Of a DNA stretch of 34,450 bases, positions 1 to 8,260 are shown in pieces. This stretch comes from JBCCMF01 sp038747545 (GTDB taxonomy: Bacteria; Bacteroidota; Rhodothermia; Rhodothermales; JBCCMF01), in contig JBCDJT010000045.1 of NCBI GenBank assembly GCA_038747545.1, positions 1 to 34,450 of the forward strand. Reading direction: 5' to 3'. The notes beneath the pieces were generated by a model that was not told where the DNA came from, searched no databases, and saw nothing but the letters and a program-made list of their open reading frames with translations. The translations under genes were made by a program, and so were the position numbers. Numbering within the stretch: the stretch's first letter is position 1; each line of letters begins with the position of its first letter.

Positions 1-62
1 TGGACGGCTTCTTCCAGGTCGCTGACGACGAGTGTGACGTGATTGATGCGTGTGATAGCCAT
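1..62 (-). CDS. VOC/glyoxalase-family protein, N-terminal fragment
   Basis: The reverse strand opens an ATG at 60-62 and reads MAITRINHVTLVVSDLEEAV before leaving the window. An initial hydrophobic strand carrying a histidine (NHVTLVVSDLEEAV) is the usual first strand of vicinal-oxygen-chelate proteins (glyoxalase I, bleomycin-resistance protein, dioxygenases), where this His is a metal ligand. Only 20 codons are visible, so substrate and subfamily cannot be named. The heptamer array at 65-127 ends two bases before this start codon, so it lies in the 5' leader of this gene. The gene runs in the same direction as the dehydratase and isomerase genes upstream of it and may be part of the same catabolic group. 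Confidence 0.6.
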   Translation of the reverse strand, partial: MAITRINHVTLVVSDLEEAV

Positions 63-64
63 AC

Positions 65-127
65 GGGTCTTGGGTCTTGGGTCTTGGGTCTTGGGTCTTG
101 GGTCTTGGGTCTTGGGTCTTGGGTCTT
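65..127. repeat. Tandem heptamer array, (GGGTCTT) x 9
   Basis: Nine perfect head-to-tail copies of GGGTCTT (AAGACCC on the minus strand) fill 65-127 with no interruption. On the minus strand the array ends two bases before the ATG of the VOC-like gene, so it occupies the 5' untranslated or promoter region. A perfect short tandem repeat of this kind is prone to slipped-strand copy-number change. The unit length is not a multiple of three, but the array lies outside the annotated reading frame, so the likely consequence is altered spacing or RNA structure rather than frameshifting. Confidence 0.95.
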
Positions 128-215
128 GAAAAATTCGGCTCCTCTGCTCGGTGTCAAGTGAATTCAGCCTATTGAAACTCTTTAGTTATTGAGACCAATC
201 TCTCAGCCTGCCGCC

Positions 216-291
216 CCCAAGACCCACAGCGAGCAGAGCGAGCGTCCCAAAACCTAAAACCGAAATCGAGAGCGTCCCAAGACCTAAAACC
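216..291. repeat. Degenerate intergenic repeats related to the heptamer
   Basis: CCCAAGACCC at 216-225 is the reverse complement of one and a half heptamer units of the 65-127 array, so the two could pair. It is followed by two 21-base direct copies at 241-261 and 271-291 (AGCGTCCCAA-R-ACCTAAAACC, one difference). This looks like an intergenic repeat family filling the space between the dehydratase gene and the VOC gene. The interval 128-215 between the two repeat blocks shows no gene. Confidence 0.7.
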
Positions 292-299
292 TAATCCAA

Positions 300-1475
300 T
301 CATTGCGCATATTTATCGAGGAAGGCTTGGCGCACGGTGACGCCGAGACCGGGTCGTGTGGGTGCAGGCAGCGTGCCGTCGGCGAGGGCAGCGATGGGTT
401 CTTCGATCATCTCGTGGAGCATCGGGTTGCCGCCGAGCGAGAACTCCAAGATGACGGCAGCGGGCGCGGCGAAAGCGATGTGGAGACCCGCGTGGAACGA
501 CAGCGCCGAGCCCCACAGGTGTGGCGCCACCTCCACTTGGTACGCATGCGCGAGGTGGCAGACGCGCATCGTCTCGGTGATGCCACCGATGATGGCGGCG
601 TCGGGCTGGGCCACGTCGATGCAGCGGGCGTCGATGAGGTCGCGGATGTCGAAGCGGGTGAACTCGCTCTCCCCTGCTGCAATGGGGATGGTGGTCTGGG
701 CGCGCACCTCGGCGAGCCCCACGCGGTTGTCGCTGTTGACGGGCTCCTCGAACCAGCGCAGGTCTACGTCTTCAAGCTGTCGGCAGAAGCGCCGCGCCTC
801 GGGTACGCTCATGGTGCCGTGCGCATCCACCATCAGCCCGATGTCGGGGCCGAGGTGATTCCGCGCCGCCCGGACGCGCGTCACACTCTTCGATACGGAG
901 CCGTCCATGATGCCCACGCGCATCTTGACCGCGCGGAAGCCGTGCCTCGTGTAGCCTTCCAACTGCGGACCGATGCCCTCGGCGTCGGCCCAGCCGCCGC
1001 TGGCGTAGGCAGGCATGTGGTCGCGGCACGCGCCGCCTAGCAGTTCGACGACGGGCACGCCGTGGCGCTGCCCGGCCAAGTCCCACAGCGCAGTGTCGAC
1101 GCCGCTCATGGCAGAGATGAGTAAGCCGCGGCGCCCCAGGACGGGGAAGCCGCGCCCGTGCTGGAGCGCGTAGTGCGCCCGCGTGTCGTTGTACATCACC
1201 TCCCACAGTCGGTTGATGTGCCGTGCATCTTGCCCGACGAGTAGCGGCCGCAGCTCGCTCCGCACGCAGGTGACGATGGACGCGCCCGAACCGGTGCTGC
1301 CTACCGCTGCCTTGGCCTCGCCGTATCCCTTCCGGCCGTCGGCGGTGGTGACGACGACGACGGTGGCATCGAAGTGCGTGAGCAAGCCAAAGTCGGAGCG
1401 GTGCTGCCGCTCTTTTGGGATGGGCGCACGCAGCCAGTACGCCTCAACATCGGTAATGCGCGAACCGTCAGCCAT
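300..1475 (-). CDS. Enolase-superfamily enzyme (mandelate racemase/muconate lactonizing type; probable sugar-acid dehydratase)
   Basis: A 391-residue protein of normal length for the MR/MLE family. The N-terminal capping domain covers about residues 6-140 and the TIM barrel about 150-360. Metal ligands fit D217 (VDAHG), E243 (FEEPV) and E269 (AAGESEF), and the mandelate-racemase-type His/Asp dyad fits D292 (QPDAA) and H319 (APHLWG). The usual KxK base motif on the second barrel strand reads K184-M-R186, so the second lysine is arginine, as in several acid-sugar dehydratase subgroups; this argues against a simple 1,1-proton-transfer racemase. The start ATG overlaps the stop of the upstream isomerase by one base (TGATG on the minus strand), indicating translational coupling. 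Together they suggest catabolism of a sugar or sugar acid. Substrate unknown. Confidence 0.88.
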   Translation of the reverse strand: MADGSRITDVEAYWLRAPIPKERQHRSDFGLLTHFDATVVVVTTADGRKGYGEAKAAVGSTGSGASIVTCVRSELRPLLVGQDARHINRLWEVMYNDTRAHYALQHGRGFPVLGRRGLLISAMSGVDTALWDLAGQRHGVPVVELLGGACRDHMPAYASGGWADAEGIGPQLEGYTRHGFRAVKMRVGIMDGSVSKSVTRVRAARNHLGPDIGLMVDAHGTMSVPEARRFCRQLEDVDLRWFEEPVNSDNRVGLAEVRAQTTIPIAAGESEFTRFDIRDLIDARCIDVAQPDAAIIGGITETMRVCHLAHAYQVEVAPHLWGSALSFHAGLHIAFAAPAAVILEFSLGGNPMLHEMIEEPIAALADGTLPAPTRPGLGVTVRQAFLDKYAQ

Positions 1476-2359
1476 CAGATCAGCGGGAGCAGCACATCGG
1501 CCGATTGCTTGACGAGGCGGTCGTAGAAGGCGCTGCTGATCACGTTGCTGCCGTGATCTTCCAAGAACTTGCGCTCGCTCTCGGTAATGCCCTCGGGGTT
1601 GGTGTCGATGGCATCGGGGTGCGGATTGGCGGGCGTGCGGTCTACGGGCGGGCTGAACTCGACGGAGATGGCGCCGTCATAGCCCGTCGCCTTCACGGCG
1701 TCGATGAGCTTGGGCCAGTCAAAGTCGCCCATGCCCGGTGCCATGCGGTTGTTGTCAGCGACGTGGACGTTGGCGAGGCGGTCGCCCGCGCGCTCGAACA
1801 TGGCGAGGGTGTCACCCTCTTCGATGTTCATATGGAAGACGTCGAGGCAGATGCCGCAGTTGGGGCCTACGGCTTCGGCCAGCGCCAGCGCCTGATCGCC
1901 CCGGTTGATGAAGTACGTCTCGAAGCGGTTGATCGGCTCGATGGCCAGCCGCACGCCCAGGGGCTCGCTGTGCGCATAGATCTCCTGCATCGTTTCGATG
2001 GCCCAGCCCCACTCCTCGTCGGGGGTGGCGTCCGGCACCAGCTTGCCCACCGTGCCCGGCACGATCGACATCACCTCGCCGCCCAGTTCGGCCACCATGG
2101 TGATGCAGTCCTTCACGTACTGCACGGACCCTGCGCGCTGCGCGTCGTCCTTCGCCAGCAGGTTGCGCTCCTCCAGCATCAGCGTCACCGAGCCCCAGCA
2201 GCCCACGTCATAACGATCAAGCAACGCCTTGACGGCCTTCGTGTCGTACTTGTAGGGCTCGCCCTGAATTTCGATGCGCTTGTAGCCGTACTTCGCCAGC
2301 CGCGCCACTGCGACGTCCAGCGGCTCGACTTTCATCCAATTGTGTATGGCTAGATCCAT
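1475..2359 (-). CDS. Sugar isomerase/epimerase, TIM barrel (D-tagatose/D-psicose 3-epimerase-like)
   Basis: A 294-residue AP-endonuclease-2-like TIM barrel of typical epimerase length. The four metal ligands of ketose 3-epimerases are recognisable: E141 (LAIEPINRFE), D173 (CLDVFHMNIEE), H199 (NVHVADNNR) and E234 (SVEFSPP). The blocks EPINRFETYFINRGDQ and LDVFHMNIEEGD are hallmark sequences of the tagatose/psicose epimerase group. The family interconverts C3 epimers of ketoses, using a divalent metal in the cytoplasm. It is the first gene of the minus-strand pair and its stop overlaps the start of the dehydratase gene. No signal peptide. The exact substrate is not predictable, and related proteins are also annotated as hydroxypyruvate isomerase. 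Confidence 0.88.
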   Translation of the reverse strand: MDLAIHNWMKVEPLDVAVARLAKYGYKRIEIQGEPYKYDTKAVKALLDRYDVGCWGSVTLMLEERNLLAKDDAQRAGSVQYVKDCITMVAELGGEVMSIVPGTVGKLVPDATPDEEWGWAIETMQEIYAHSEPLGVRLAIEPINRFETYFINRGDQALALAEAVGPNCGICLDVFHMNIEEGDTLAMFERAGDRLANVHVADNNRMAPGMGDFDWPKLIDAVKATGYDGAISVEFSPPVDRTPANPHPDAIDTNPEGITESERKFLEDHGSNVISSAFYDRLVKQSADVLLPLI

Positions 2360-2556
2360 GCCGGTAAGGGATACTGATTTCGGAGGGGATACCGCTGGAG
2401 TCTATCGCGTGGCGACCGGAAATACAATTGGCGGAGGCGAATAATTCCCGGCATGCCGCGAGGACTTGCGATTCCCGACGCTAACGCGTTGTTTGAGCGC
2501 TGATCCCTTGCTCGGCTCATCCCGCCGAGCCCACTGCACCTGCTAGCTGTCGTTCT
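2360..2556. promoter_or_regulatory. Divergent intergenic region with palindromes
   Basis: This 197-base spacer separates the divergent isomerase and cytochrome-lipoprotein genes, so it should hold both promoters. It contains a perfect 10-base palindrome CGGCATGCCG at 2449-2458, a possible dimeric-regulator site, and a small hairpin CTCGGC-N7-GCCGAG at 2511-2529, about 28 bases before the plus-strand ATG. No convincing promoter box or Shine-Dalgarno sequence was recognised. Confidence 0.35.
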
Positions 2557-5500
2557 ATGCGTACCTGCCGATCTACGGCGCTCCTCTGCGCCGTCGTGCT
2601 CACCTGTTCGCTCGTCGGGTGCTCCCCGACCTCGCCCAGCGCTTCGACTGACCTCGCCCTCTCTGATGACGCGACCATCGTGCTCGTAGGGGGCAACGTG
2701 GCGTCACGGATGATTCACTCCGGCCACTTCGAGGCCGAGTTGCACGCGCGTTACCCCGAGCACAACCTCACCATCCGCAACATGGCCGACCCGGGCGACA
2801 CCCCCGGCTTCCGCCCGCACTCGTCGCGCAACGATCCGTGGGCCTTTCCAGGCGCCGAGCAGTTTCAGACGGACCTCGCCACCGACTCTGGCAGCGAAGG
2901 CCACCGCCCTACAGACGACGAGTGGATGACGCAACTAGGCGCCGACATCGTGCTCGGCTTCTTTGGCGGACCCGAGTCGTTCTCCGGTCCCGAAGGGCTC
3001 GAACCGTTCAAGCGCGAGCTCGACGCCTTCATCCGCCACACCAAGGGGCAACGATACAACGGCACCTCGGCACCGCAACTGGCGCTCGTGTCTCCTATCG
3101 CCTTCGAAGACCTCTCAGCGCGGTACGATTTGCCGAATGGCTTCACCGAAAACGAGAACCTGCAGCTCTACACCGAGGCCATGCGCGAGGTCGCGGCCAC
3201 GCACGGTGTGCCCTTCGTCAACACCTTCGTGCCCACCAACCGCTGGTACGACACCACCGATGAGCCGCTGACGATCGACGGGCTCCAGCTCACCGACGCA
3301 GGCTATGACCGCTTGGCTGACCTGCTCGCCAACACCCTCTTCGGCGATGCCGATCACGCTGAGGGCGCGGACTACGAGGCCATCCGCACCGCAGTGCTCG
3401 ACAAAAACTGGTTCTGGCACAACGACTTCAAGATCCCGAATGGCGTACACGTGAACGGGCGGCGCTACAACCCCTTCGGACCCGATAACTACCCATACGA
3501 GATCGAGAAAATCCGCCAGATGACCGCCAACCGCGACACGGCGATCTGGCATGCCGCCCAAGGGGAGCCCTACGACCTCACCGCCGCCGATGCGCGCACG
3601 CGACCGCTGCCCGCTGTCGAGACCAACTTCCGTGAGGTTGACGGCGCCAACGTGGCAGCACGCTACCTGTATGGCGACGAAGCGCTTGAGACGTTCACGA
3701 TGGCTGAAGGGTATCAGATTGAGCTGTTCGCCTCGGAGGAGGACTTCCCCGAACTCGCCAACCCCGTCCAGCTCGCCTTCGACAACGCGGGGCGCCTTTG
3801 GGTCTCGACCCTGCCCAGCTACCCGCACTACAAGCCCGGCGATGCTAAACCCGACGACAAGATCGTCATCTTGGAAGACACCGACGGCGACGGCAAGGCC
3901 GACAAGAGCACCATCTGGGCCGACGGCCTGCACCTGCCCATCGGCTTCGAGATCGCTACCGACGGCGTCTACGTCTCGCAAGCGCCCGACCTCGTCCTCC
4001 TCCGCGACACCGACGGCGACGACCGCGCCGACACCAAGGACGTGCTCCTCAGCGGCTTCGACGACCACGACACCCACCACGCCATCAGCGCCTTCGTCGC
4101 CGACCCGTCGGGTGCGATCTACATGGCCGAGGGCATCTTCCTCCACACCAATGTAGAAACGGCCTGGGGCCCAGTGCGTGCCACCAACGGCGGCTTCTTC
4201 CGCTACAGCCCGCAGCGCCGCCATCTGGAGCGTGTGGCGCAGGTCAACATCCCCAACCCGTGGGGCATTGCCTTCGACGAGTGGGGCCAGGACTTCTTCG
4301 CCGAGACCTCGGGGCCGCCCGTCCGCTGGATGATGCCCAGCTCGGTCAAGCCGCGCTACGGCGTCAGCACGCAGATGACCGAAAACCTCATTGACCCCGA
4401 CGACCGCGTGCGGCCCACGTCTGGCCTGGAATTCATCTCCAGCCGCCACTTCCCCGACGAGGTGCAGGGCGACCTGATCTACAACAACACCATCGGCTTC
4501 CTGGGCACGCGGCAGTTCCAGGTCGAGGAAGACGGCACAGGCTACGACCTCACCTTCCGCCAGAGCATGGTGCAGGGCAGCGACGGCAACTTCCGGCCCG
4601 TAGATCTCGAGATCGCGCCGGACGGCTCGCTCTACATCGTAGACTGGCACAACATCCTGATCGGGCACATGCAGCACAACGCCCGCGACCCGCTGCGCGA
4701 CCACGTCCACGGCCGCATCTACCGGGTGACGTACCCGTCGCGCCCGCTCGTGCGCCCCGCCTTCATCGCCGATGCGCCCATCGACACGCTGCTGCACAAC
4801 CTGACGCTGCCCGAATACCGCACGCGCTACCGCACGCGCCGCGAGCTGCGGGGCCGCGATGCCGTCGAGGTACAGTCGGCCATCAACACGTGGGCGCAGA
4901 CTCTCGATGAAGCTGATCCGATGTACGAGCGGCACCTGCTGGAAGCGCTTTGGGTGACGTGGGGCCTGAACGCGGTAGACGAGAACCTGCTGCGCCGCCT
5001 GCTCAATGCCGAAGACCACCGCGTGCGGTCGGCGGCGGTACGCGTGCTGCGCTACAGCGGCCACCAAGTCGATACACAAGACGACCTGCTGATGGCCGCC
5101 GCGCAAGACGACCACGGCCGCGTGCGCCTGGAGGCGATGACGGCCGCGTCGTGGCTCCCGCCCAGGGTGGGCATTCCCATCGTGGAGGCCGCGAGCACGC
5201 GTCCGCGCGACGACTGGATGACCGATGCGCACGCCACGGCGCTGGCCCACCTGAACGGCAAGTCGCTGACAGAGCAGCAGAACGAGACCATCAGCACCAA
5301 CCTCACGGGCGACGCGCGCGAGTTGTTCATCGCGGGCCAGGAGCTGTACCAACGCGAAGGCTACTGTGCCACGTGTCACCAGATGGACGGCACGGGCCTG
5401 GGCGCCTCCGGCTTCCCACCCCTGGCAGGCACGGAGTGGGTGACGGGCAGCGAAGACCGGCTCATCAAGATCACGCTGCACGGGCTGATGGGCCCGATCG

Positions 5501-5724
5501 AGGTCAACGGCAAGCAGTACCCGGGCAACGTGCCGATGACGCCGTTCGGCGGGCTCATGGACGACACCGAGGTCGCTGCGGTGCTGACGTACGTGCGCAA
5601 CGCGTTTGGCAACGAAGCCGCCCCCGTCTCGCCTGAGACCGTGGCGCGTGTGCGTGCAGAAACGGAGGGCCGACGCGTGTTCTACACGGTCGAAGAACTG
5701 CTGAGCGAGCATCCGATGGAGTGA
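2557..5724 (+). CDS. PVC-type membrane-bound dehydrogenase lipoprotein: SGNH-like + beta-propeller + HEAT + cytochrome c
   Basis: A 1055-residue exported lipoprotein; signal peptide with lipobox LVGC (lipidated Cys at about residue 22). Domains in order: SGNH/GDSL-hydrolase-like (about 38-265), NHL/glucose-sorbosone-dehydrogenase-type propeller (about 375-740), HEAT-like helices (about 790-915) and a c-type cytochrome (about 925-1025) with haem site C937-A-T-C940-H941 and a likely distal ligand Met994 (VPMTPFGG). This architecture is the PVC-type haem-binding/membrane-bound dehydrogenase family common in Planctomycetes and Verrucomicrobia and thought to oxidise carbohydrates outside the cytoplasm; the actual reaction is unproven. 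The SGNH part looks inactive: the GDS serine block reads GGN (45-47), and the Asp-x-x-His block reads D241-G-L-Q244. It lies divergent to the sugar epimerase and dehydratase genes, consistent with a sugar-oxidation role. Confidence 0.87.
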   Translation: MRTCRSTALLCAVVLTCSLVGCSPTSPSASTDLALSDDATIVLVGGNVASRMIHSGHFEAELHARYPEHNLTIRNMADPGDTPGFRPHSSRNDPWAFPGAEQFQTDLATDSGSEGHRPTDDEWMTQLGADIVLGFFGGPESFSGPEGLEPFKRELDAFIRHTKGQRYNGTSAPQLALVSPIAFEDLSARYDLPNGFTENENLQLYTEAMREVAATHGVPFVNTFVPTNRWYDTTDEPLTIDGLQLTDAGYDRLADLLANTLFGDADHAEGADYEAIRTAVLDKNWFWHNDFKIPNGVHVNGRRYNPFGPDNYPYEIEKIRQMTANRDTAIWHAAQGEPYDLTAADARTRPLPAVETNFREVDGANVAARYLYGDEALETFTMAEGYQIELFASEEDFPELANPVQLAFDNAGRLWVSTLPSYPHYKPGDAKPDDKIVILEDTDGDGKADKSTIWADGLHLPIGFEIATDGVYVSQAPDLVLLRDTDGDDRADTKDVLLSGFDDHDTHHAISAFVADPSGAIYMAEGIFLHTNVETAWGPVRATNGGFFRYSPQRRHLERVAQVNIPNPWGIAFDEWGQDFFAETSGPPVRWMMPSSVKPRYGVSTQMTENLIDPDDRVRPTSGLEFISSRHFPDEVQGDLIYNNTIGFLGTRQFQVEEDGTGYDLTFRQSMVQGSDGNFRPVDLEIAPDGSLYIVDWHNILIGHMQHNARDPLRDHVHGRIYRVTYPSRPLVRPAFIADAPIDTLLHNLTLPEYRTRYRTRRELRGRDAVEVQSAINTWAQTLDEADPMYERHLLEALWVTWGLNAVDENLLRRLLNAEDHRVRSAAVRVLRYSGHQVDTQDDLLMAAAQDDHGRVRLEAMTAASWLPPRVGIPIVEAASTRPRDDWMTDAHATALAHLNGKSLTEQQNETISTNLTGDARELFIAGQELYQREGYCATCHQMDGTGLGASGFPPLAGTEWVTGSEDRLIKITLHGLMGPIEVNGKQYPGNVPMTPFGGLMDDTEVAAVLTYVRNAFGNEAAPVSPETVARVRAETEGRRVFYTVEELLSEHPME

Positions 5725-5762
5725 GCATACTGAACGACGCAAGGGGTCCCGTAGCGCTGACC

Positions 5763-5839
5763 CTACGCTGAGCGTAGCCGAACGAGGACATTGCGTATCC
5801 CCTGTGTCCACCTGCATCCCGCGCATGCCTCCACAGGGG
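5763..5839. repeat. REP-like palindrome and inverted repeat after the cytochrome lipoprotein gene
   Basis: Two structures follow the stop codon at 5724. A perfect short hairpin CTACGC-TGA-GCGTAG occupies 5763-5777 and resembles the small intergenic palindromes (REP-like) scattered in many GC-rich genomes. A second pair, CCCCTGTG (5799-5806) and CACAGGGG (5832-5839), could form a longer stem with a 25-base loop. Either could end transcription of the upstream gene, but neither has a T-run. No gene is seen in 5725-5930. Confidence 0.45.
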
Positions 5840-5930
5840 CCGCCTCGCCTCTTAGCGCGACATGGGCACAGTGCTTGGTTTGTGCTACGGCGTGCCACAG
5901 GCCCCCGTCACGAAACCACACACCCCTCTC

Positions 5931-6488
5931 ATGCTCCGTTCCGTTACCGCCACGTTCATCCTGTTCGCCATTGTTCTCGCGCCTGCACACGCGCAAGTTA
6001 GTGCATCGCTACCGCCCGACGTACAACAGGCCTTCGACCAGACCAGCCTACACATTGAGCTACCAGGCCTTCAAGCGGTGAGCAGCTACGGCGATACCGT
6101 GACGTTTGGCGACTCGCATCACTGGACGGCCTACCGAGGCTACACGCGGCTGTCAGAGAGCGACTTCTTCGCCCTAGCCAACCAAGACGCGCTGGCGCAA
6201 AGTGCCAAACGAACCAAGCGCGCCCGCTACCTGGCCATTGGCCTGGGCGGCCTCAGCTTCATCAGCGGCGCCTTGCTCTTTGGTTCAGGCGGTGGCTTCG
6301 ACAGCGCGGGTAACCTGAACACGTCTATGCGCCCGCAGATCATTGGCGGCTTGCTGATGGGCGCTGGCAGTGTGTCCGTGGGCCTGGGAGCCATCGGCCT
6401 CACGCAACGCAGCGTTCCCTACTGGATGGCTCAAGAAGTAGCCGATGACTACAACGATCAGTTGATCCAAGCCCTCTCGCAGGAGTGA
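5931..6488 (+). CDS. Small exported or membrane protein of unknown function
   Basis: I do not recognise this 185-residue protein. The start at 5931 is chosen because it gives a clean signal peptide (MLRSVTATFILFAIVLAPA-HAQ); an in-frame ATG 69 bases upstream adds a proline-rich, non-signal-like stretch. The mature part has a polar region of about 85 residues, then a basic KRTKRAR segment and two probable membrane helices (about 105-125, glycine-rich with GLGGLSFISGALLF, and 140-162, IIGGLLMGAGSVSVGLGAIG), ending in a short polar tail. The small-residue helix faces suggest packed transmembrane hairpins. It lies 86 bases before the TPR gene on the same strand and may be co-transcribed with the envelope operon. 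Confidence 0.65.
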   Translation: MLRSVTATFILFAIVLAPAHAQVSASLPPDVQQAFDQTSLHIELPGLQAVSSYGDTVTFGDSHHWTAYRGYTRLSESDFFALANQDALAQSAKRTKRARYLAIGLGGLSFISGALLFGSGGGFDSAGNLNTSMRPQIIGGLLMGAGSVSVGLGAIGLTQRSVPYWMAQEVADDYNDQLIQALSQE

Positions 6489-6574
6489 TTTTGGGCGCTC
6501 AGCGTACCTCCCTGATCGGCGGGCGCCCGAAACTTGCTCAGTTGGGGCGTCGTTCGCCGGGGAAATTGCTGAGG

Positions 6575-8260
6575 ATGCCTGTGCGCGCGTTTTTATTGGT
6601 CCTGTTGATGGCGTTGCCAACCGTACCGGTTGCGTATGCGCAGGCCACCGTGCAAGCCCAGCAGGCCTTTCTGCAAGGCCTTCGGGCAGCCTACGCCGAC
6701 AACCATGAGGAGGCCCTGAAGCAGTACGAGCGGGCTGCTCAGCTTGGCGCAACGCAGGCCGGGCTGCTGTATGCGCAGGCCCAATCGCATGAAGCGCTTG
6801 GTGACTATGCCACGGCGCTGTTCATGGCCGAGCAGGCGCGTTTTCTTGATAATACGGTTGTTTCGTATGGATTGCTTCAGGCAACGCTTCAAGCGCAAAC
6901 AGGGCAGCCCGATGCAGCGCTCAGCACGCTGCAAGCCCTGCGGCAGCAGTTTCCCAACGACGTGGCCGTGGCGCAATCGGCGGGCGAAGCACTCCTAGCC
7001 TCAGGCCAACCCGCCGAGGCGCTGGCTGCGTTTCAGCACCTGCTGACGCTCACCGGCGAGTGGCTACCCGTACGCCAGCAGGTTTACGCGTTGCAGTCGG
7101 AGTTGAGCGATGCGGAGGGGCAGATGGCATCGCTACGGCTGTTGATCCGCCATGAGCCGACGCGCCAGACGCACTACCACGCGTTGGCGAATCTGCTGGT
7201 TGAGGCGGCGCAGGTGCCCGAAGCCATCGCGGTGCTCCAGGATGCCATCAGGGTCAACCCGGCGGATGCGCAGGCCGCGCAGCAGTTGCTGCCGCTGTAC
7301 GCCGCGACCGGGCAGACCGAGGCGCAGCAGGCGTTGGCGCAGCAGACCGCCACGGTCCTGAGCGCGTCGCCCGAAGCGCTCTTCGACCGCGCACGCACGG
7401 TGCTGACCGCCTCCGCTGTGCCATCGGCCGATGACCGTGCGGAGGCCGAGCGGGCGCTTCGGCAGGTCTTGGCCGCTGACTCCGATCACCCCGAGGCGGG
7501 CTACCTGCTCGGGACTTCGCTGTACGCGCGTGCCGCATACGACGAGGCCGCGCCTCTGCTCGCTGAGGCGCTCCGCCAGCGGGAGGTTGATCTCAACTTG
7601 TGGATTCAGACGAGTGCCGCCCACCTCCGAGCGGGGCAACCAGCTGACGCGCTCCGCCTCGCCGACGACGGCCTGCTGCTGTTCCCTGGGCAACTGGCGC
7701 TGCTGCGGGTGGCGGGCTTCGCCGCGATGGAGACCTACGCGAACCGCCAGGCCATCGACTTCTTCGACCGCGCCTACCGGATCAGCTTAGAGTCGGAGGT
7801 GAGTGCCGATCAGCGCAGCGAGTTTGCGGCGGCGCTGGGGCTGCTTTACGGCCGTACCGACGACCTGGCGGCATCAGACGACTACTATGCACGCGCCCTC
7901 GAACATGCGCCCTCGAACGCCGTCGCGTTGAACAACTACGCCTTCACGCTGGCCGAGCGCGGCCTTCAACTGGGCGACGCGCAGCGCATGGCAGAGGCTG
8001 CCGTAGCGCAAGAGCCCGACAATCCGGCGTTCCTCGACACGCTGGGCTGGGTCGCCTTCAAGCGAGGCGATCTGGACACCGCCGCAGCACTGCTCGAACA
8101 GGCCAGCGGGCACCCAGCAGCTTCGGCCAACACGCTGCATCACTACGGCGATGTGCTCGACGCCCTGGGCCGCACCGACGAGGCGCGGCAGTTCTGGCAA
8201 CGCGCCTACGACCGTAACCCTGCCGACCCAGCCCTCCAACAGAAGCTCGATCGCCTGTGA
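6575..8260 (+). CDS. Exported TPR-repeat protein
   Basis: A 561-residue protein of repeated helix-turn-helix TPR units spanning nearly its whole length (for example ALKQYERAAQLG, ALSTLQALRQQFP, AIAVLQDAIRVNPADAQA, ASDDYYARALEHAPSNAVALNNYAF and a C-terminal TDEARQFWQRAYDRNPADPAL). The start at 6575 gives a signal peptide (MPVRAFLLVLLMALPTVPVAYAQ) and has a purine-rich GAGG just before it; the in-frame ATG at 6485 would add 30 residues of non-signal-like sequence. The stop overlaps the GTG start of the next gene by four bases (GTGA), so the two are probably translationally coupled. In Bacteroidota a TPR protein, a DUF4292 lipoprotein and an EnvC-like protein commonly lie together, suggesting an envelope-assembly scaffold. 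No enzymatic motif is seen. Confidence 0.88.
   Translation: MPVRAFLLVLLMALPTVPVAYAQATVQAQQAFLQGLRAAYADNHEEALKQYERAAQLGATQAGLLYAQAQSHEALGDYATALFMAEQARFLDNTVVSYGLLQATLQAQTGQPDAALSTLQALRQQFPNDVAVAQSAGEALLASGQPAEALAAFQHLLTLTGEWLPVRQQVYALQSELSDAEGQMASLRLLIRHEPTRQTHYHALANLLVEAAQVPEAIAVLQDAIRVNPADAQAAQQLLPLYAATGQTEAQQALAQQTATVLSASPEALFDRARTVLTASAVPSADDRAEAERALRQVLAADSDHPEAGYLLGTSLYARAAYDEAAPLLAEALRQREVDLNLWIQTSAAHLRAGQPADALRLADDGLLLFPGQLALLRVAGFAAMETYANRQAIDFFDRAYRISLESEVSADQRSEFAAALGLLYGRTDDLAASDDYYARALEHAPSNAVALNNYAFTLAERGLQLGDAQRMAEAAVAQEPDNPAFLDTLGWVAFKRGDLDTAAALLEQASGHPAASANTLHHYGDVLDALGRTDEARQFWQRAYDRNPADPALQQKLDRL

Noticed and set aside
65..291. Possible CRISPR array in the repeat-rich region
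   Set aside because: The heptamers are directly adjacent with no spacers, and the 21-base repeats occur only twice; no cas gene nearby.
1505..2353. A 282-codon plus-strand open frame opposite the epimerase gene
   Set aside because: Shadow frame of a gene with all four metal ligands in place; no motif of its own.
3115..5898. A 927-codon open frame on the minus strand opposite the cytochrome lipoprotein gene
   Set aside because: It mirrors the codon periodicity of the plus-strand gene in GC-rich DNA, has low-complexity His/Arg/Val/Gly composition and no recognisable domain, while the plus-strand frame has clear domains and a CxxCH motif.
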